Assembly: GCA_036555005.1 (NCBI GenBank)
Contig: DATBME010000057.1
Coordinates: 1 to 9,780 of the forward strand
Length of the DNA stretch: 9,780 bases
Direction: 5' to 3'
Source of the DNA: DASSCW01 sp036555005
GTDB taxonomy: Bacteria; Chloroflexota; Limnocylindria; QHBO01
The notes below the pieces were generated by a model. It was not told the DNA's origin. It did not search any database and saw only the letters and a program-made list of their open reading frames with translations. The first letter of the stretch is position 1; each line of letters begins with the position of its first letter. Below are positions 1 to 7,111 of this stretch, in pieces. The position numbers and the translations under genes were made by a program.

Positions 1-1712
1 TCCTGGTCGACTCCCTCACGGCCATGCTGCTCTTGGTGGTGTCGAGCGTGGGCCTGCTGGTCCACGTCTACTCCATCGGCTACATGAACGGCGACCGCGG
101 GTTCTGGCGCTTCTTCGCCTACCTCAACCTGTTCATGTTCAGCATGCTGCTGCTGATCCTGGGCGACAACTTCCTCATGCTGTACGTCGGCTGGGAGGCG
201 GTCGGCCTGTGCAGCTATGCGCTCATCGGCTTCTGGTACAAGAAGCCGTCGGCGGCCGGCGCGGCGAAGAAGGCGTTCGTCGTCAACCGCATCGGCGACC
301 TGGGCTTCGGCCTCGGCGTCGTCATGATCTGGGTCAACCTCGGGACGCTGAGCTTCCACGAGGTCTTCGAGCGGATCGGCACGCTCGACGAGGGCACGGT
401 CACGACGATCGCCCTCCTCCTGTTCGCCGGTGCCGTGGGCAAGTCGGCCCAGTTCCCGCTCCACGTCTGGCTGCCGGACGCGATGGAGGGCCCGACGCCG
501 GTCAGCGCGCTCATCCACGCCGCGACGATGGTGAACGCCGGCGTCTACATGGTCGCCCGCGCCAACCCGATCTTCGCCGAGGCGCCGACCGCGATGTGGG
601 TCGTGGCCATCATCGGCACGTTCACCGCCATCCTGGCCGCGGCGATCGCGCTGACGCAGAACGACATCAAGAAGGTGCTCGCCTACTCGACCGTCAGCCA
701 GCTGGCGTACATGTTCCTGGCCCTGGGCATCGGTGCCTGGATCTCGGCCATCTTCCACCTGGTGGCCCACGGGTTCTTCAAGGGCCTGCTGTTCATGGGC
801 TCCGGTTCCGTCATCCACGGCGCCTCCGGCGAGCAGGACATGCGCTACATGGGCGAGATGCGCATCTCGATGCCATGGACCTACTGGACCATGCTGGTCG
901 GCTCGCTGGCCCTGGCCGGCATCCCGATCTTCGCCGGCTTCTTCAGCAAGGACGAGATCCTGGCCGAGGCCTTCAACCGCGGCTACTACCTGTTCTACGT
1001 GGTCGGCGTGATCGTCGCTTTCATGACCGCCTTCTACACCTTCCGCATGATGTACATGACCTTCCACGGCAAGTGGCGTGGCCCGGCCGAGGCCTGGCAC
1101 CACATCCACGAGTCGGCGGCCACCATGGTCGCGCCGCTGGTCATCCTGTCGGTGCCGACCGTGCTGGCGGGCGTGCTGCTGGGCCTGCCGCCGGAGGGTG
1201 GCGTGATCCACACCTGGCTGGAGGAGGTCTTCCACGGCGCCGAGGAGGCGGGGGCCGGCATCCAGCCGGGCTCCATCGCCGCCACCAGCCACGAGGGCTT
1301 CCAGCTCATCGGCGCCGGCGGCCTGCTGCTCACCGGCGGCGCCATCGTGGCCGCCCTGGGTGTATGGCTCGCCTACCGCTGGTACGTGGCCGACACGGCG
1401 GCGCCCGCGCGCTTCGTGGAGCGCATCCCCTTCGGCTGGGGACCCGGCCTGTACGCCGCCAGCGTGAACAAGTTCTACTTCGACGAGCTGTACCAGGCCG
1501 TCTTCGCGCGCGGCGGCGTGCAGCTGGGCCGGGCGCTGTGGTGGTTCGACGCTCACGTCATCGACGGCGCGGTGAACGGCGCCGGCTGGCTGTCGCAGCG
1601 CATCGGCGCCATCCTGCGTCGCATCCAGACGGGGCGGACCCAGAACTACGGGCTCGGCATCGCCAGCGGCCTGGTGCTGGTGCTGATCGCCTACCTGGTG
1701 ATGCGGCCATGA
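1..1712 (+). CDS. nuoL: NADH-quinone oxidoreductase subunit L (5' truncated by window edge)
   Basis: This is the distal proton-pumping, antiporter-like membrane subunit of respiratory complex I. The reading frame is open from base 3 (residues LVDSLTA) into the ATG at 24, and this stretch matches the family's conserved DGLS-type segment. The ATG at 24 is therefore internal, and about 80 N-terminal residues lie upstream of the window. Counting from that Met, the conserved features are WE(A)VGLCSY at 57-65 with the TM5 Glu at 58, GKSAQFPLHVWLPDAM at 139-154 with the pump Lys at 140, the GPTPVSALIHAATMV block at 156-170, HLVAHGFFK at 245-253, and FSKDEIL at 307-313 with the TM12 Lys at 309. Spacing between these residues closely follows E. 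coli NuoL Glu144, Lys229 and Lys399. The C-terminal ~100 residues (YFDELYQAVF, then WFD..VIDGAVNG) fit the region of the long lateral helix and its final anchor TM. The stop codon overlaps the nuoM start as ATGA. Identity is certain; only the N-terminus is missing. Confidence 0.97.
   Translation, partial: LVDSLTAMLLLVVSSVGLLVHVYSIGYMNGDRGFWRFFAYLNLFMFSMLLLILGDNFLMLYVGWEAVGLCSYALIGFWYKKPSAAGAAKKAFVVNRIGDLGFGLGVVMIWVNLGTLSFHEVFERIGTLDEGTVTTIALLLFAGAVGKSAQFPLHVWLPDAMEGPTPVSALIHAATMVNAGVYMVARANPIFAEAPTAMWVVAIIGTFTAILAAAIALTQNDIKKVLAYSTVSQLAYMFLALGIGAWISAIFHLVAHGFFKGLLFMGSGSVIHGASGEQDMRYMGEMRISMPWTYWTMLVGSLALAGIPIFAGFFSKDEILAEAFNRGYYLFYVVGVIVAFMTAFYTFRMMYMTFHGKWRGPAEAWHHIHESAATMVAPLVILSVPTVLAGVLLGLPPEGGVIHTWLEEVFHGAEEAGAGIQPGSIAATSHEGFQLIGAGGLLLTGGAIVAALGVWLAYRWYVADTAAPARFVERIPFGWGPGLYAASVNKFYFDELYQAVFARGGVQLGRALWWFDAHVIDGAVNGAGWLSQRIGAILRRIQTGRTQNYGLGIASGLVLVLIAYLVMRP
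1709..1712 (+). other. ATGA start/stop overlap of nuoL and nuoM
   Basis: The nuoM ATG (1709-1711) and the nuoL TGA (1710-1712) overlap by four bases. This is the standard arrangement for translational re-initiation and helps keep the antiporter-like subunits in equal amounts. Confidence 0.9.
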
Positions 1713-3244
1713 TCGACTTCGCCCGCGAGATCCCGGTGCTCAGCCTGGTGGTCTTCACCCCCGTGATCGGGGTGCTGGTCCTGCTGCTGGTTCCCGGCGA
1801 CCGGCATCGGGCCATTCGCTGGATCGCGCTGCTGGCCGCACTGGCCAGCCTGGGTTTCAGTCTCCTTCTCCTTGGCTACCAGGCGGGCGGCCCCGAGTTC
1901 CAGTTCCGCGAGGACGTCGAGTGGATCCCTGCCTTCGGGATCGCCTACCGGCTGGGCGTCGACGGCCTGTCGGTGGCGCTGGTGATCCTGACCACCGTCC
2001 TGAGCGTGGTCGCCATCCTCTACTCCTGGGACCCGATCCAGACGCGGGTCAAGGAGTACTACGCCACCATGCTGCTGCTGATGGTCGGCATGCTGGGCGT
2101 GTTCGTCAGCCTGGACCTGTTCCTGTTCTACGTCTTCTGGGAGATCAGCCTGATCCCGATGTACCTGGTGATCGGGATCTGGGGCGGCCCGCAGCGCATC
2201 TACGCGACCGTCAAGTTCGTCATCTACACGCTGGTCGGCTCGCTGCTGATGCTCGTCGCCATCCTGGCGGTGGCGATCGCCCACGCGGCGGCGGGCAACG
2301 ACTTCACCTTCGCCTACGAGCAGCTGCGCGGCTTCCCGTTCGCCGATGGGCTGCAGGCCGGGGCGTTCATCGCCTTCTTCCTGGCCTTCGCCATCAAGGT
2401 GCCGATGTGGCCGCTGCACACCTGGCTGCCCGATGCCCACGTCGAGGCGCCGACCGCCGGCTCCATCATCCTGGCCGGCGTGCTGCTGAAGCTGGGCGGC
2501 TACGGCTTCCTGCGCTTCAGCCTGCCGCTGCTGCCCGATGCGGCGGTCGAGTTCGCGCCGATCGTCATCGCGCTGGCGATCGTGGCCATCCTGTACGGGG
2601 CCATGGTCAGCATGGTGCAGCCGGACCTGAAGAAGCTGATCGCCTACTCCAGCGTGTCGCACATGGGCTTCGTGATGCTGGGCGCCTTCGTCTTTAACGT
2701 CCAGGGCCTGCAGGGCGCCATCTTCCAGATGATCAGCCACGGCATCACCACCGGCGCCCTGTTCCTGCTGGTGGGCGTCATCTACGAGCGCACCCACGAC
2801 CGGATGATCGCCCACATGGGCGGCCTCAACGCCCGGCTGCCGCGCTACGCCGCGATCTTCGGCCTGTTCACCTTCGCCAGCATCGGGCTGCCGGGGCTGT
2901 CCGGCTTCGTGGGCGAGTTCCTGGTGATGCTGGGCGCCTTCCAGTACAACGGCTGGGTGGCGGCGGCGGCCATGATCGTGGTCATCATCAGCGCGGTCTA
3001 CATGCTCTGGATGTTCCAGCGCGTCTTCTTCACCGTCCCCTCCGGCTGGATGCGCCGATGGTGGCCGTCGCTCAAGGACATGACCCGGCTGGAGTGGGTG
3101 GCGCTGGCGCCGCTGATCGTGCTGGTGGTGGTGCTGGGCGTGTACCCCGCCCCGGTGCTGGACCTGACCCAGGCGCCGGTCGACAGGATCATCGAGCTGG
3201 TCTCGCCCTCCACCGGGTTGACCAGCCTCTCGCTGCCGTGGTGA
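1709..3244 (+). CDS. nuoM: NADH-quinone oxidoreductase subunit M
   Basis: This is the middle antiporter-like subunit of the complex I membrane arm, which couples quinone reduction to proton translocation. The product is 511 aa, normal for NuoM, with about 14 hydrophobic segments. The start is the ATG inside the ATGA overlap with nuoL. The frame is open upstream to base 209, but that part is an Arg-rich shadow of nuoL and lacks any NuoM character. Visible hallmarks are FWEISLIPMYL with Glu145 (E. coli Glu144 equivalent), AFAIKVPMWPLHTWLPDAHVEAPTAGS with Lys230, VLLKLGGYG with Lys261, DLKKLIAYSSVSHMG at 306-320, MISHGITTGALFL with the TM11 His at 344, and LPGLSGFVGEF with Glu403 (E. coli Glu407 equivalent). 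All residues of the proton path are present, so the subunit should be functional. There is no convincing ribosome binding site before the start, which fits translational coupling to nuoL. Confidence 0.98.
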   Translation: MIDFAREIPVLSLVVFTPVIGVLVLLLVPGDRHRAIRWIALLAALASLGFSLLLLGYQAGGPEFQFREDVEWIPAFGIAYRLGVDGLSVALVILTTVLSVVAILYSWDPIQTRVKEYYATMLLLMVGMLGVFVSLDLFLFYVFWEISLIPMYLVIGIWGGPQRIYATVKFVIYTLVGSLLMLVAILAVAIAHAAAGNDFTFAYEQLRGFPFADGLQAGAFIAFFLAFAIKVPMWPLHTWLPDAHVEAPTAGSIILAGVLLKLGGYGFLRFSLPLLPDAAVEFAPIVIALAIVAILYGAMVSMVQPDLKKLIAYSSVSHMGFVMLGAFVFNVQGLQGAIFQMISHGITTGALFLLVGVIYERTHDRMIAHMGGLNARLPRYAAIFGLFTFASIGLPGLSGFVGEFLVMLGAFQYNGWVAAAAMIVVIISAVYMLWMFQRVFFTVPSGWMRRWWPSLKDMTRLEWVALAPLIVLVVVLGVYPAPVLDLTQAPVDRIIELVSPSTGLTSLSLPW

Positions 3245-3251
3245 GGCGGAG
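3243..3251 (+). promoter_or_regulatory. Purine-rich ribosome binding site for nuoN
   Basis: A purine-rich GAGGCGGAG stretch begins inside the nuoM stop codon and lies about 8-9 bases before the nuoN ATG at 3260. It supports that ATG over the out-of-frame ATG at 3264. It is an imperfect Shine-Dalgarno match, so confidence is moderate. Confidence 0.5.
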
Positions 3252-3259
3252 CGTGGCCG

Positions 3260-4729
3260 ATGGATGATCCGCTGAACGACCTGTTCACCCTGCTGCCGGA
3301 GCTGCTGCTGCTGACCACGGTGCTGGTCGTGATCATCACCGACCTGTTCCTGGGCCGCGCGGCGAAGTGGGTCCTCACCCCGCTGATGCTGTTCGGCCTG
3401 GTGCTGACCGGCATCGGCTGCGCGCTGGTCTGGGGCGTGAACGCCACCGTCTTCGACGGCTTCTACGTGGTCGACGACATGTCGGTCTTCTTCAAGCTGG
3501 CGACGGTGGTGATCGGCTTCATGTCCGCGCTGTTCGCGCCGTCGTACCTGGTGTCGCGGCGCCTGCCGCTCGGCGAGTTCCACGCCATCCTGGGCTTCAG
3601 CCTGCTGGGCATGTTCGTGCTGGCCAGCAGCTCCGACCTGATCACCCTGTTCCTGGGCCTGGAGCTGATGGTGATGCCCGCCTACCTGCTGACCGGCTTC
3701 CACAAGACCGATCGCTTCAGCAACGAGGGCGGCCTCAAGTACTTCCTGCTCGGCAGCTTCGCCTCGGCCATCCTGCTGTTCGGCATCAGCTGGACCTACG
3801 GCCTGACCGGCACGACTCGCATCAGCGAGATCGGGCCGGCGCTGGGAGAGGCGGGGGCACTGCTGCCGGCGGCGCTGGTGGCGATCGCGATGCTGACGGT
3901 GGGCGCCACCTTCAAGGCGGCCGCGGTGCCGTTCCACTACTGGACGCCGGACGCCTACCAGGGCGCCCCGACGCCGATCACCGGCTTCCTGTCGGTGGGA
4001 CCCAAGCTCGGCGCCTTCGCCCTGCTGGTGCGCCTCTTCGCCGAGGGGCTGGCACCGCAACGGGCGGACTGGGTGACGGTCATCGCGGTGCTGGCCGTGC
4101 TGACCATGACGGTCGGCAACATCATCGCCCTGACCCAGACCAACGTGAAGCGGATGCTGGCCTACTCGAGCATCGCGCACACCGGCTACATCCTGGCCGG
4201 GCTGGCCGCCTTCGGCGCCGCCACCTCGCCGGAGGTGCAGCAGCAGGGCATCGAGGCGATCCTGTTCTACGTCCTCGGCTACGGGCTCATGAACCTGGCC
4301 GCCTTCGCCGTGGTCGGCATGCTGCAGCACGACCCGGCCCGCTACGGCGGGCTGAACAGCTTCGCCGGGCTGGCGGGGCGCGCGCCGGCCATCGCCGCCG
4401 CCATGGCGGTGCTGCTCCTGTCGCTGACCGGCATCCCGCCCACGGTCGGCTTCTTCGCCAAGCTGTACGTGCTGCTCGCCACGGTCGATGCCAACCTGGC
4501 CTGGCTGGCGGTGGCGATCGCCCTGAACGCGGCGCTGGCTGCGGTCTACTACCTGCGGGTCATCGTCTACATGTACATGCGCGATCCGGAGGCCGATCCC
4601 GCCCCCATCGACCGCCACCCCTTCGCCAGCGCGGCGCTGGCGCTGTCGGTCGCGGGGGTGGTGCTGCTGGGCCTCTTCCCGGAGCCGATCCTGGTCCTGC
4701 TGCAGGATTCCGCCGGCGCCCTCTTCTGA
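3260..4729 (+). CDS. nuoN: NADH-quinone oxidoreductase subunit N
   Basis: This is the third antiporter-like subunit of complex I, the one closest to the quinone module. The product is 489 aa, typical of bacterial NuoN, with about 14 hydrophobic segments. Diagnostic residues are Glu135 in LGLELMVMPAYLL (E. coli Glu133), Lys219 in TFKAAAVPFHYWTPDAYQGAPTP (E. coli Lys217), Lys249 in VGPKLGAFALLVR (E. coli Lys247), the VKRMLAYSSIAHTGY block at 296-310, YGLMNLAAF at 341-349, and a TM12 Lys at 401 in FFAKLYV (E. coli Lys395). All are intact. The gene follows nuoM by 15 bases, completing the canonical L-M-N order. The ATG at 3260 places a charged N-terminus (MDDPLND) just before the first TM, as is usual. 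It is followed after only 4 bases by a GTG-started trehalose synthase gene, with no terminator between them. Confidence 0.98.
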   Translation: MDDPLNDLFTLLPELLLLTTVLVVIITDLFLGRAAKWVLTPLMLFGLVLTGIGCALVWGVNATVFDGFYVVDDMSVFFKLATVVIGFMSALFAPSYLVSRRLPLGEFHAILGFSLLGMFVLASSSDLITLFLGLELMVMPAYLLTGFHKTDRFSNEGGLKYFLLGSFASAILLFGISWTYGLTGTTRISEIGPALGEAGALLPAALVAIAMLTVGATFKAAAVPFHYWTPDAYQGAPTPITGFLSVGPKLGAFALLVRLFAEGLAPQRADWVTVIAVLAVLTMTVGNIIALTQTNVKRMLAYSSIAHTGYILAGLAAFGAATSPEVQQQGIEAILFYVLGYGLMNLAAFAVVGMLQHDPARYGGLNSFAGLAGRAPAIAAAMAVLLLSLTGIPPTVGFFAKLYVLLATVDANLAWLAVAIALNAALAAVYYLRVIVYMYMRDPEADPAPIDRHPFASAALALSVAGVVLLGLFPEPILVLLQDSAGALF

Positions 4730-4733
4730 GCCC

Positions 4734-6257
4734 GTGAGCCCCGAGCGGCGCGGGGAACGCCTGCTGGCCGGGGCGGCGCGCCGCCTGCTGGGCGACCGCC
4801 GGCTGGTGATCGCCACCAATCGCGGGCCGGTCACCTTCGGCGTCGGGGCCGATGGCGGCCTACGGCCGCGGCGTGGCAGCGGTGGCCTGGTGACCGCCCT
4901 CTCCCAGGTCGGCCAGCACGTGCCGCTGACATGGCTGGCGGCGCCGTTCAGCGACGGCGATCGGCTGGGGATCACCCGGCCGTCGCTGATCGACCGCGCC
5001 CTGCCGGGCGAGGTGCGGCTGCGCTTCACGGCGGTTGAGCGCCCGATGTACGACGCGGCCTACTCGGTCATCGCCAACCCCCTGCTGTGGTTCCTGCAGC
5101 ACCAGATGTGGGAGCTGCCCACCCGGCCGATGATCGACGCCGGCACGCTGCGCGCCTGGGACGCCGGCTACGTGCCGGTCAACCAGGCCTTCGCCCGCGC
5201 GGTCCTGGCGGAGGCCGGCAACGACCCCGAGCCGCGGGTCATGCTGCACGACTACCACCTGTACCTGGCCCCCACCTTCATCCGCCAGCGCCGGCCGCGG
5301 GCGCTGATCAACCACTTCACCCACATCCCATGGCCGCCGTCGTCGCTGTGGCAGGTCATCACGCCGCGCATCCGCACGGCGATCGTGGAGGGACTCTCCG
5401 CGGCGGACGTGGTCGGCTTCCAGACGGAGCGCTACGCGCACAACTTCCTGCGCGCCGTCGAGTCGTTCCTGCCCGGGGCCCGGGTCGACCACCGCACCCG
5501 CCGAGTGCTGCGCCCCGACGGGCACGTGGCGCACGTCCGCCACTACCCGATCAGCCTGGACGTGGACGCCACGCGACGGGTGGCCGCCTCGGCGCGGGCG
5601 CGGCGGCGCGCCGAGCAGCTCCGGGCCGGTGCGGGCGAGCAGGTGATTGTGCGGGTCGACCGCCTGGAGCCATCCAAGAACATCCTGCGCGGCTTCGCCG
5701 CCTTCGAGCTGCTGCTGCAGCGCAACCCGCGACTCCGGGGACGGGTCACCATGCTCGCCTTCCTGGTCCCGTCGCGCACCGGGCTGCGCGAGTACGGCGA
5801 CTACGGCCGCCAGGTGCAGGCCGCGGTCGAGCGCATCAACGCCCGCTACGGGCGCGCCGGCTACCGCCACGTCCAGCTCTTCTACGAGAACGACTACCCG
5901 CAGGCCATCGCCGGGCTGTCGATCGCCGACGTGGTGCTGGTCAACCCGCTGATCGACGGCATGAACCTGGTCGCCAAGGAGGCGGCGCTGGTCAGCGAGC
6001 GGAACGCGGTGCTGGTGCTCTCCGAGACCGCCGGCGCCTACGACCAGATGGCCGAGCACGTGCTGCCGGTGGCGCCCGCCGACGTGGCCGGCACCGCCGA
6101 CGCGCTGGTGCACGCCCTGGGCATGCCGGCCGCCGAGCGGGCACGCCGCCAAGAGGGCCTGCGCGATGGCGTGGAGCGGCAGGACATCGGCTGGTGGCTG
6201 CGCGCCCAGCTGGAGGACATGGCGCGCATCGGCGCGCGCCGCAGCGCCCGGCGCTAG
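4734..6257 (+). CDS. otsA: Trehalose-6-phosphate synthase (GT20 glycosyltransferase)
   Basis: This is a cytosolic GT-B fold retaining glycosyltransferase of family GT20. It is predicted to join nucleotide-activated glucose and glucose-6-phosphate into trehalose-6-phosphate. The product is 507 aa, slightly longer than E. coli OtsA (~474). N-terminal motifs are LVIATNRGPV (24-33), SGGLVTAL (49-56), Tyr110 and the SVIANPLLW region, HDYHL (172-176), HIPWP (197-201) and VGFQTE (227-232). C-terminal motifs are VDRLEPSKN (308-316) with donor-phosphate-binding Arg310 and Lys315, PSR (346-348), and DGMNLVAKE (408-416) with the catalytic-site Asp408 and Glu416. Compared with the E. coli type, DYSKG is replaced by EPSKN and the Arg before DGMN is Ile407, a pattern I associate with an actinobacterial/Chloroflexota branch. 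The GTG start lies 4 bases after nuoN and lacks a Shine-Dalgarno sequence, suggesting coupled translation. The adjacent convergent otsB supports trehalose rather than glucosylglycerol or pseudo-disaccharide synthesis. Confidence 0.9.
   Translation: MSPERRGERLLAGAARRLLGDRRLVIATNRGPVTFGVGADGGLRPRRGSGGLVTALSQVGQHVPLTWLAAPFSDGDRLGITRPSLIDRALPGEVRLRFTAVERPMYDAAYSVIANPLLWFLQHQMWELPTRPMIDAGTLRAWDAGYVPVNQAFARAVLAEAGNDPEPRVMLHDYHLYLAPTFIRQRRPRALINHFTHIPWPPSSLWQVITPRIRTAIVEGLSAADVVGFQTERYAHNFLRAVESFLPGARVDHRTRRVLRPDGHVAHVRHYPISLDVDATRRVAASARARRRAEQLRAGAGEQVIVRVDRLEPSKNILRGFAAFELLLQRNPRLRGRVTMLAFLVPSRTGLREYGDYGRQVQAAVERINARYGRAGYRHVQLFYENDYPQAIAGLSIADVVLVNPLIDGMNLVAKEAALVSERNAVLVLSETAGAYDQMAEHVLPVAPADVAGTADALVHALGMPAAERARRQEGLRDGVERQDIGWWLRAQLEDMARIGARRSARR
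6254..6257. other. Shared palindromic CTAG stop codons of otsA and otsB
   Basis: otsA ends with TAG at 6255-6257 on the plus strand. otsB ends with TAG at 6256-6254 on the minus strand. The two stops are the two readings of a single CTAG palindrome, so the convergent genes overlap by four bases and there is no room for a dedicated intergenic terminator. Confidence 0.95.
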
Positions 6258-7072
6258 GCGCGCTCAGCCAGCTCCGCCAGCAGGCTCGCCACGGCCCGCG
6301 GGTCGGGCAGCACCGCGTCCGCGGCCGCCGCCACGCTGGGGGGCACCTCCGCGCCGCCCGCCACCGCCAGGATGGCCGCGGCCAGCTCGCCACGGGCACG
6401 CGCCTCGGCGGCGGCGCGGAACATGTCCAGGTCGGTGACGTCGTCGCCCAGCACCAGCAGCCCGCGCAGGCCGTGACGCGAGACCACCTCTGCCAGCGCG
6501 CTGCCCTTGTTGCCCGCGCCGGCCGCGCGCAGCTCCCACGACATGCGACCGGCCCGCAGCGACAGGCCGTCCCGGGCCACGTCGCCCAGCGCGGCGGCGA
6601 TGCGCCGGGCCGACGCTTCCGGGTCGGGCGCGTTGCGGTAATGGATGGTGGCCGACGGGCCCTTGTCGTCGATCGAGATGCCCTCCCCGGCCGGGACGCG
6701 GGCCAGCACCGCGCGGATCGACTCCGCCACGCCGGCCAGCGCCGGTGACAGCGCGGCGCGCTCAGCGCCGGGCTCCAGGCGCTCGAGCCCGTGGTTGCCG
6801 ATCACCAGCAGCCGATCGGTGCCCAGCCGCCGCCGGGCGTCGTCCGGCGCGCGGCCGGAGATGACCGCCACCACCGCCAGGCGGCCGGCCAGCGAGGTCA
6901 GCGCCGCCACGGCGTCGGGCAGCGGCCGCGCGGCATCGGGGTCGTCGACGATTGGCGCCAGGGTGCCGTCCAGGTCGGTCAGCACGCCGGCCGGTGCGCT
7001 CCCCAGGGCGTGGCGCGCCAGCGACACGGCCGCCGCAAGCGAGTCCGGGCGGGGCTGGGACGGATCGGTCAT
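6254..7072 (-). CDS. otsB: Trehalose-6-phosphate phosphatase (HAD superfamily)
   Basis: This is a cytosolic HAD-type phosphatase predicted to hydrolyse trehalose-6-phosphate to trehalose, the second step after OtsA. From the chosen ATG it is 272 aa, normal for OtsB. HAD motif I is TDLDGTLAPI, with nucleophile Asp33 and acid/base Asp35. Motif II is ISGR at 71-74. The OtsB-specific GNHGLE block is at 92-97, DDKGPSATIHYR at 135-146 belongs to the cap domain, motif III Lys189 is in GNKGSAL, and motif IV is LGDDVTDLDMF at 208-218 with the Mg-binding Asp residues. Nothing essential is missing. The ATG at 7072 is preferred because GGTGG lies five bases upstream; a GTG at 7081 would add only three residues and has no such site. 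The gene converges on otsA and diverges from the sortase-like gene, so it must be expressed from its own promoter, not with otsA. Confidence 0.93.
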   Translation of the reverse strand: MTDPSQPRPDSLAAAVSLARHALGSAPAGVLTDLDGTLAPIVDDPDAARPLPDAVAALTSLAGRLAVVAVISGRAPDDARRRLGTDRLLVIGNHGLERLEPGAERAALSPALAGVAESIRAVLARVPAGEGISIDDKGPSATIHYRNAPDPEASARRIAAALGDVARDGLSLRAGRMSWELRAAGAGNKGSALAEVVSRHGLRGLLVLGDDVTDLDMFRAAAEARARGELAAAILAVAGGAEVPPSVAAAADAVLPDPRAVASLLAELAERA

Positions 7073-7077
7073 GCGAG

Positions 7078-7082
7078 CCACC
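7078..7082 (-). promoter_or_regulatory. Ribosome binding site deciding the otsB start
   Basis: On the minus strand GGTGG lies five bases before the ATG at 7072. It overlaps the alternative GTG codon at 7081, which itself has no purine-rich stretch upstream. This favours the ATG. Confidence 0.45.
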
Positions 7083-7092
7083 GGGCGTTCGT

Positions 7093-7101
7093 TGCTAGAC
7101 T
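7093..7101 (+). promoter_or_regulatory. Extended -10 promoter (TGCTAGACT) of the sortase-like gene
   Basis: The 39-base gap between the divergent otsB and sortase genes contains TGC directly followed by TAGACT, an extended -10 element (TGn plus a 4/6 match to TATAAT with the key T, A, A and T kept). No good -35 hexamer is seen at the usual spacing, as expected for an extended -10. A transcript start 6-8 bases downstream would fall about 3-5 bases before the ATG at 7112, giving a leaderless or nearly leaderless mRNA. No comparably clear promoter for otsB is seen on the opposite strand of this gap. Confidence 0.5.
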
Positions 7102-7111
7102 CCGCCGGATC

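Noticed and set aside
209..1708. In-frame 500-codon extension upstream of nuoM.
   Set aside because: It overlaps nuoL in another frame and is Arg/Pro/His-rich noise. The NuoM family sequence begins at the ATG at 1709.
1691..5029. A 1112-codon open frame on the minus strand across nuoM, nuoN and the start of otsA.
   Set aside because: It is antisense to three clearly conserved genes, and its product is a Gln/Arg/His/Asp low-complexity string with no domain or hydrophobic pattern. Long antisense frames are expected when codon third positions are nearly all G or C.
4860..6152. 430-codon minus-strand frame opposite otsA.
   Set aside because: The product is a His/Gln/Arg/Val-rich shadow, and the plus strand holds all GT20 motifs.
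7073..7111. A divergent otsB promoter on the minus strand of the gap.
   Set aside because: The best candidate -10 (TAGCAA) matches only half the consensus and has no -35 or extended motif; not supportable.
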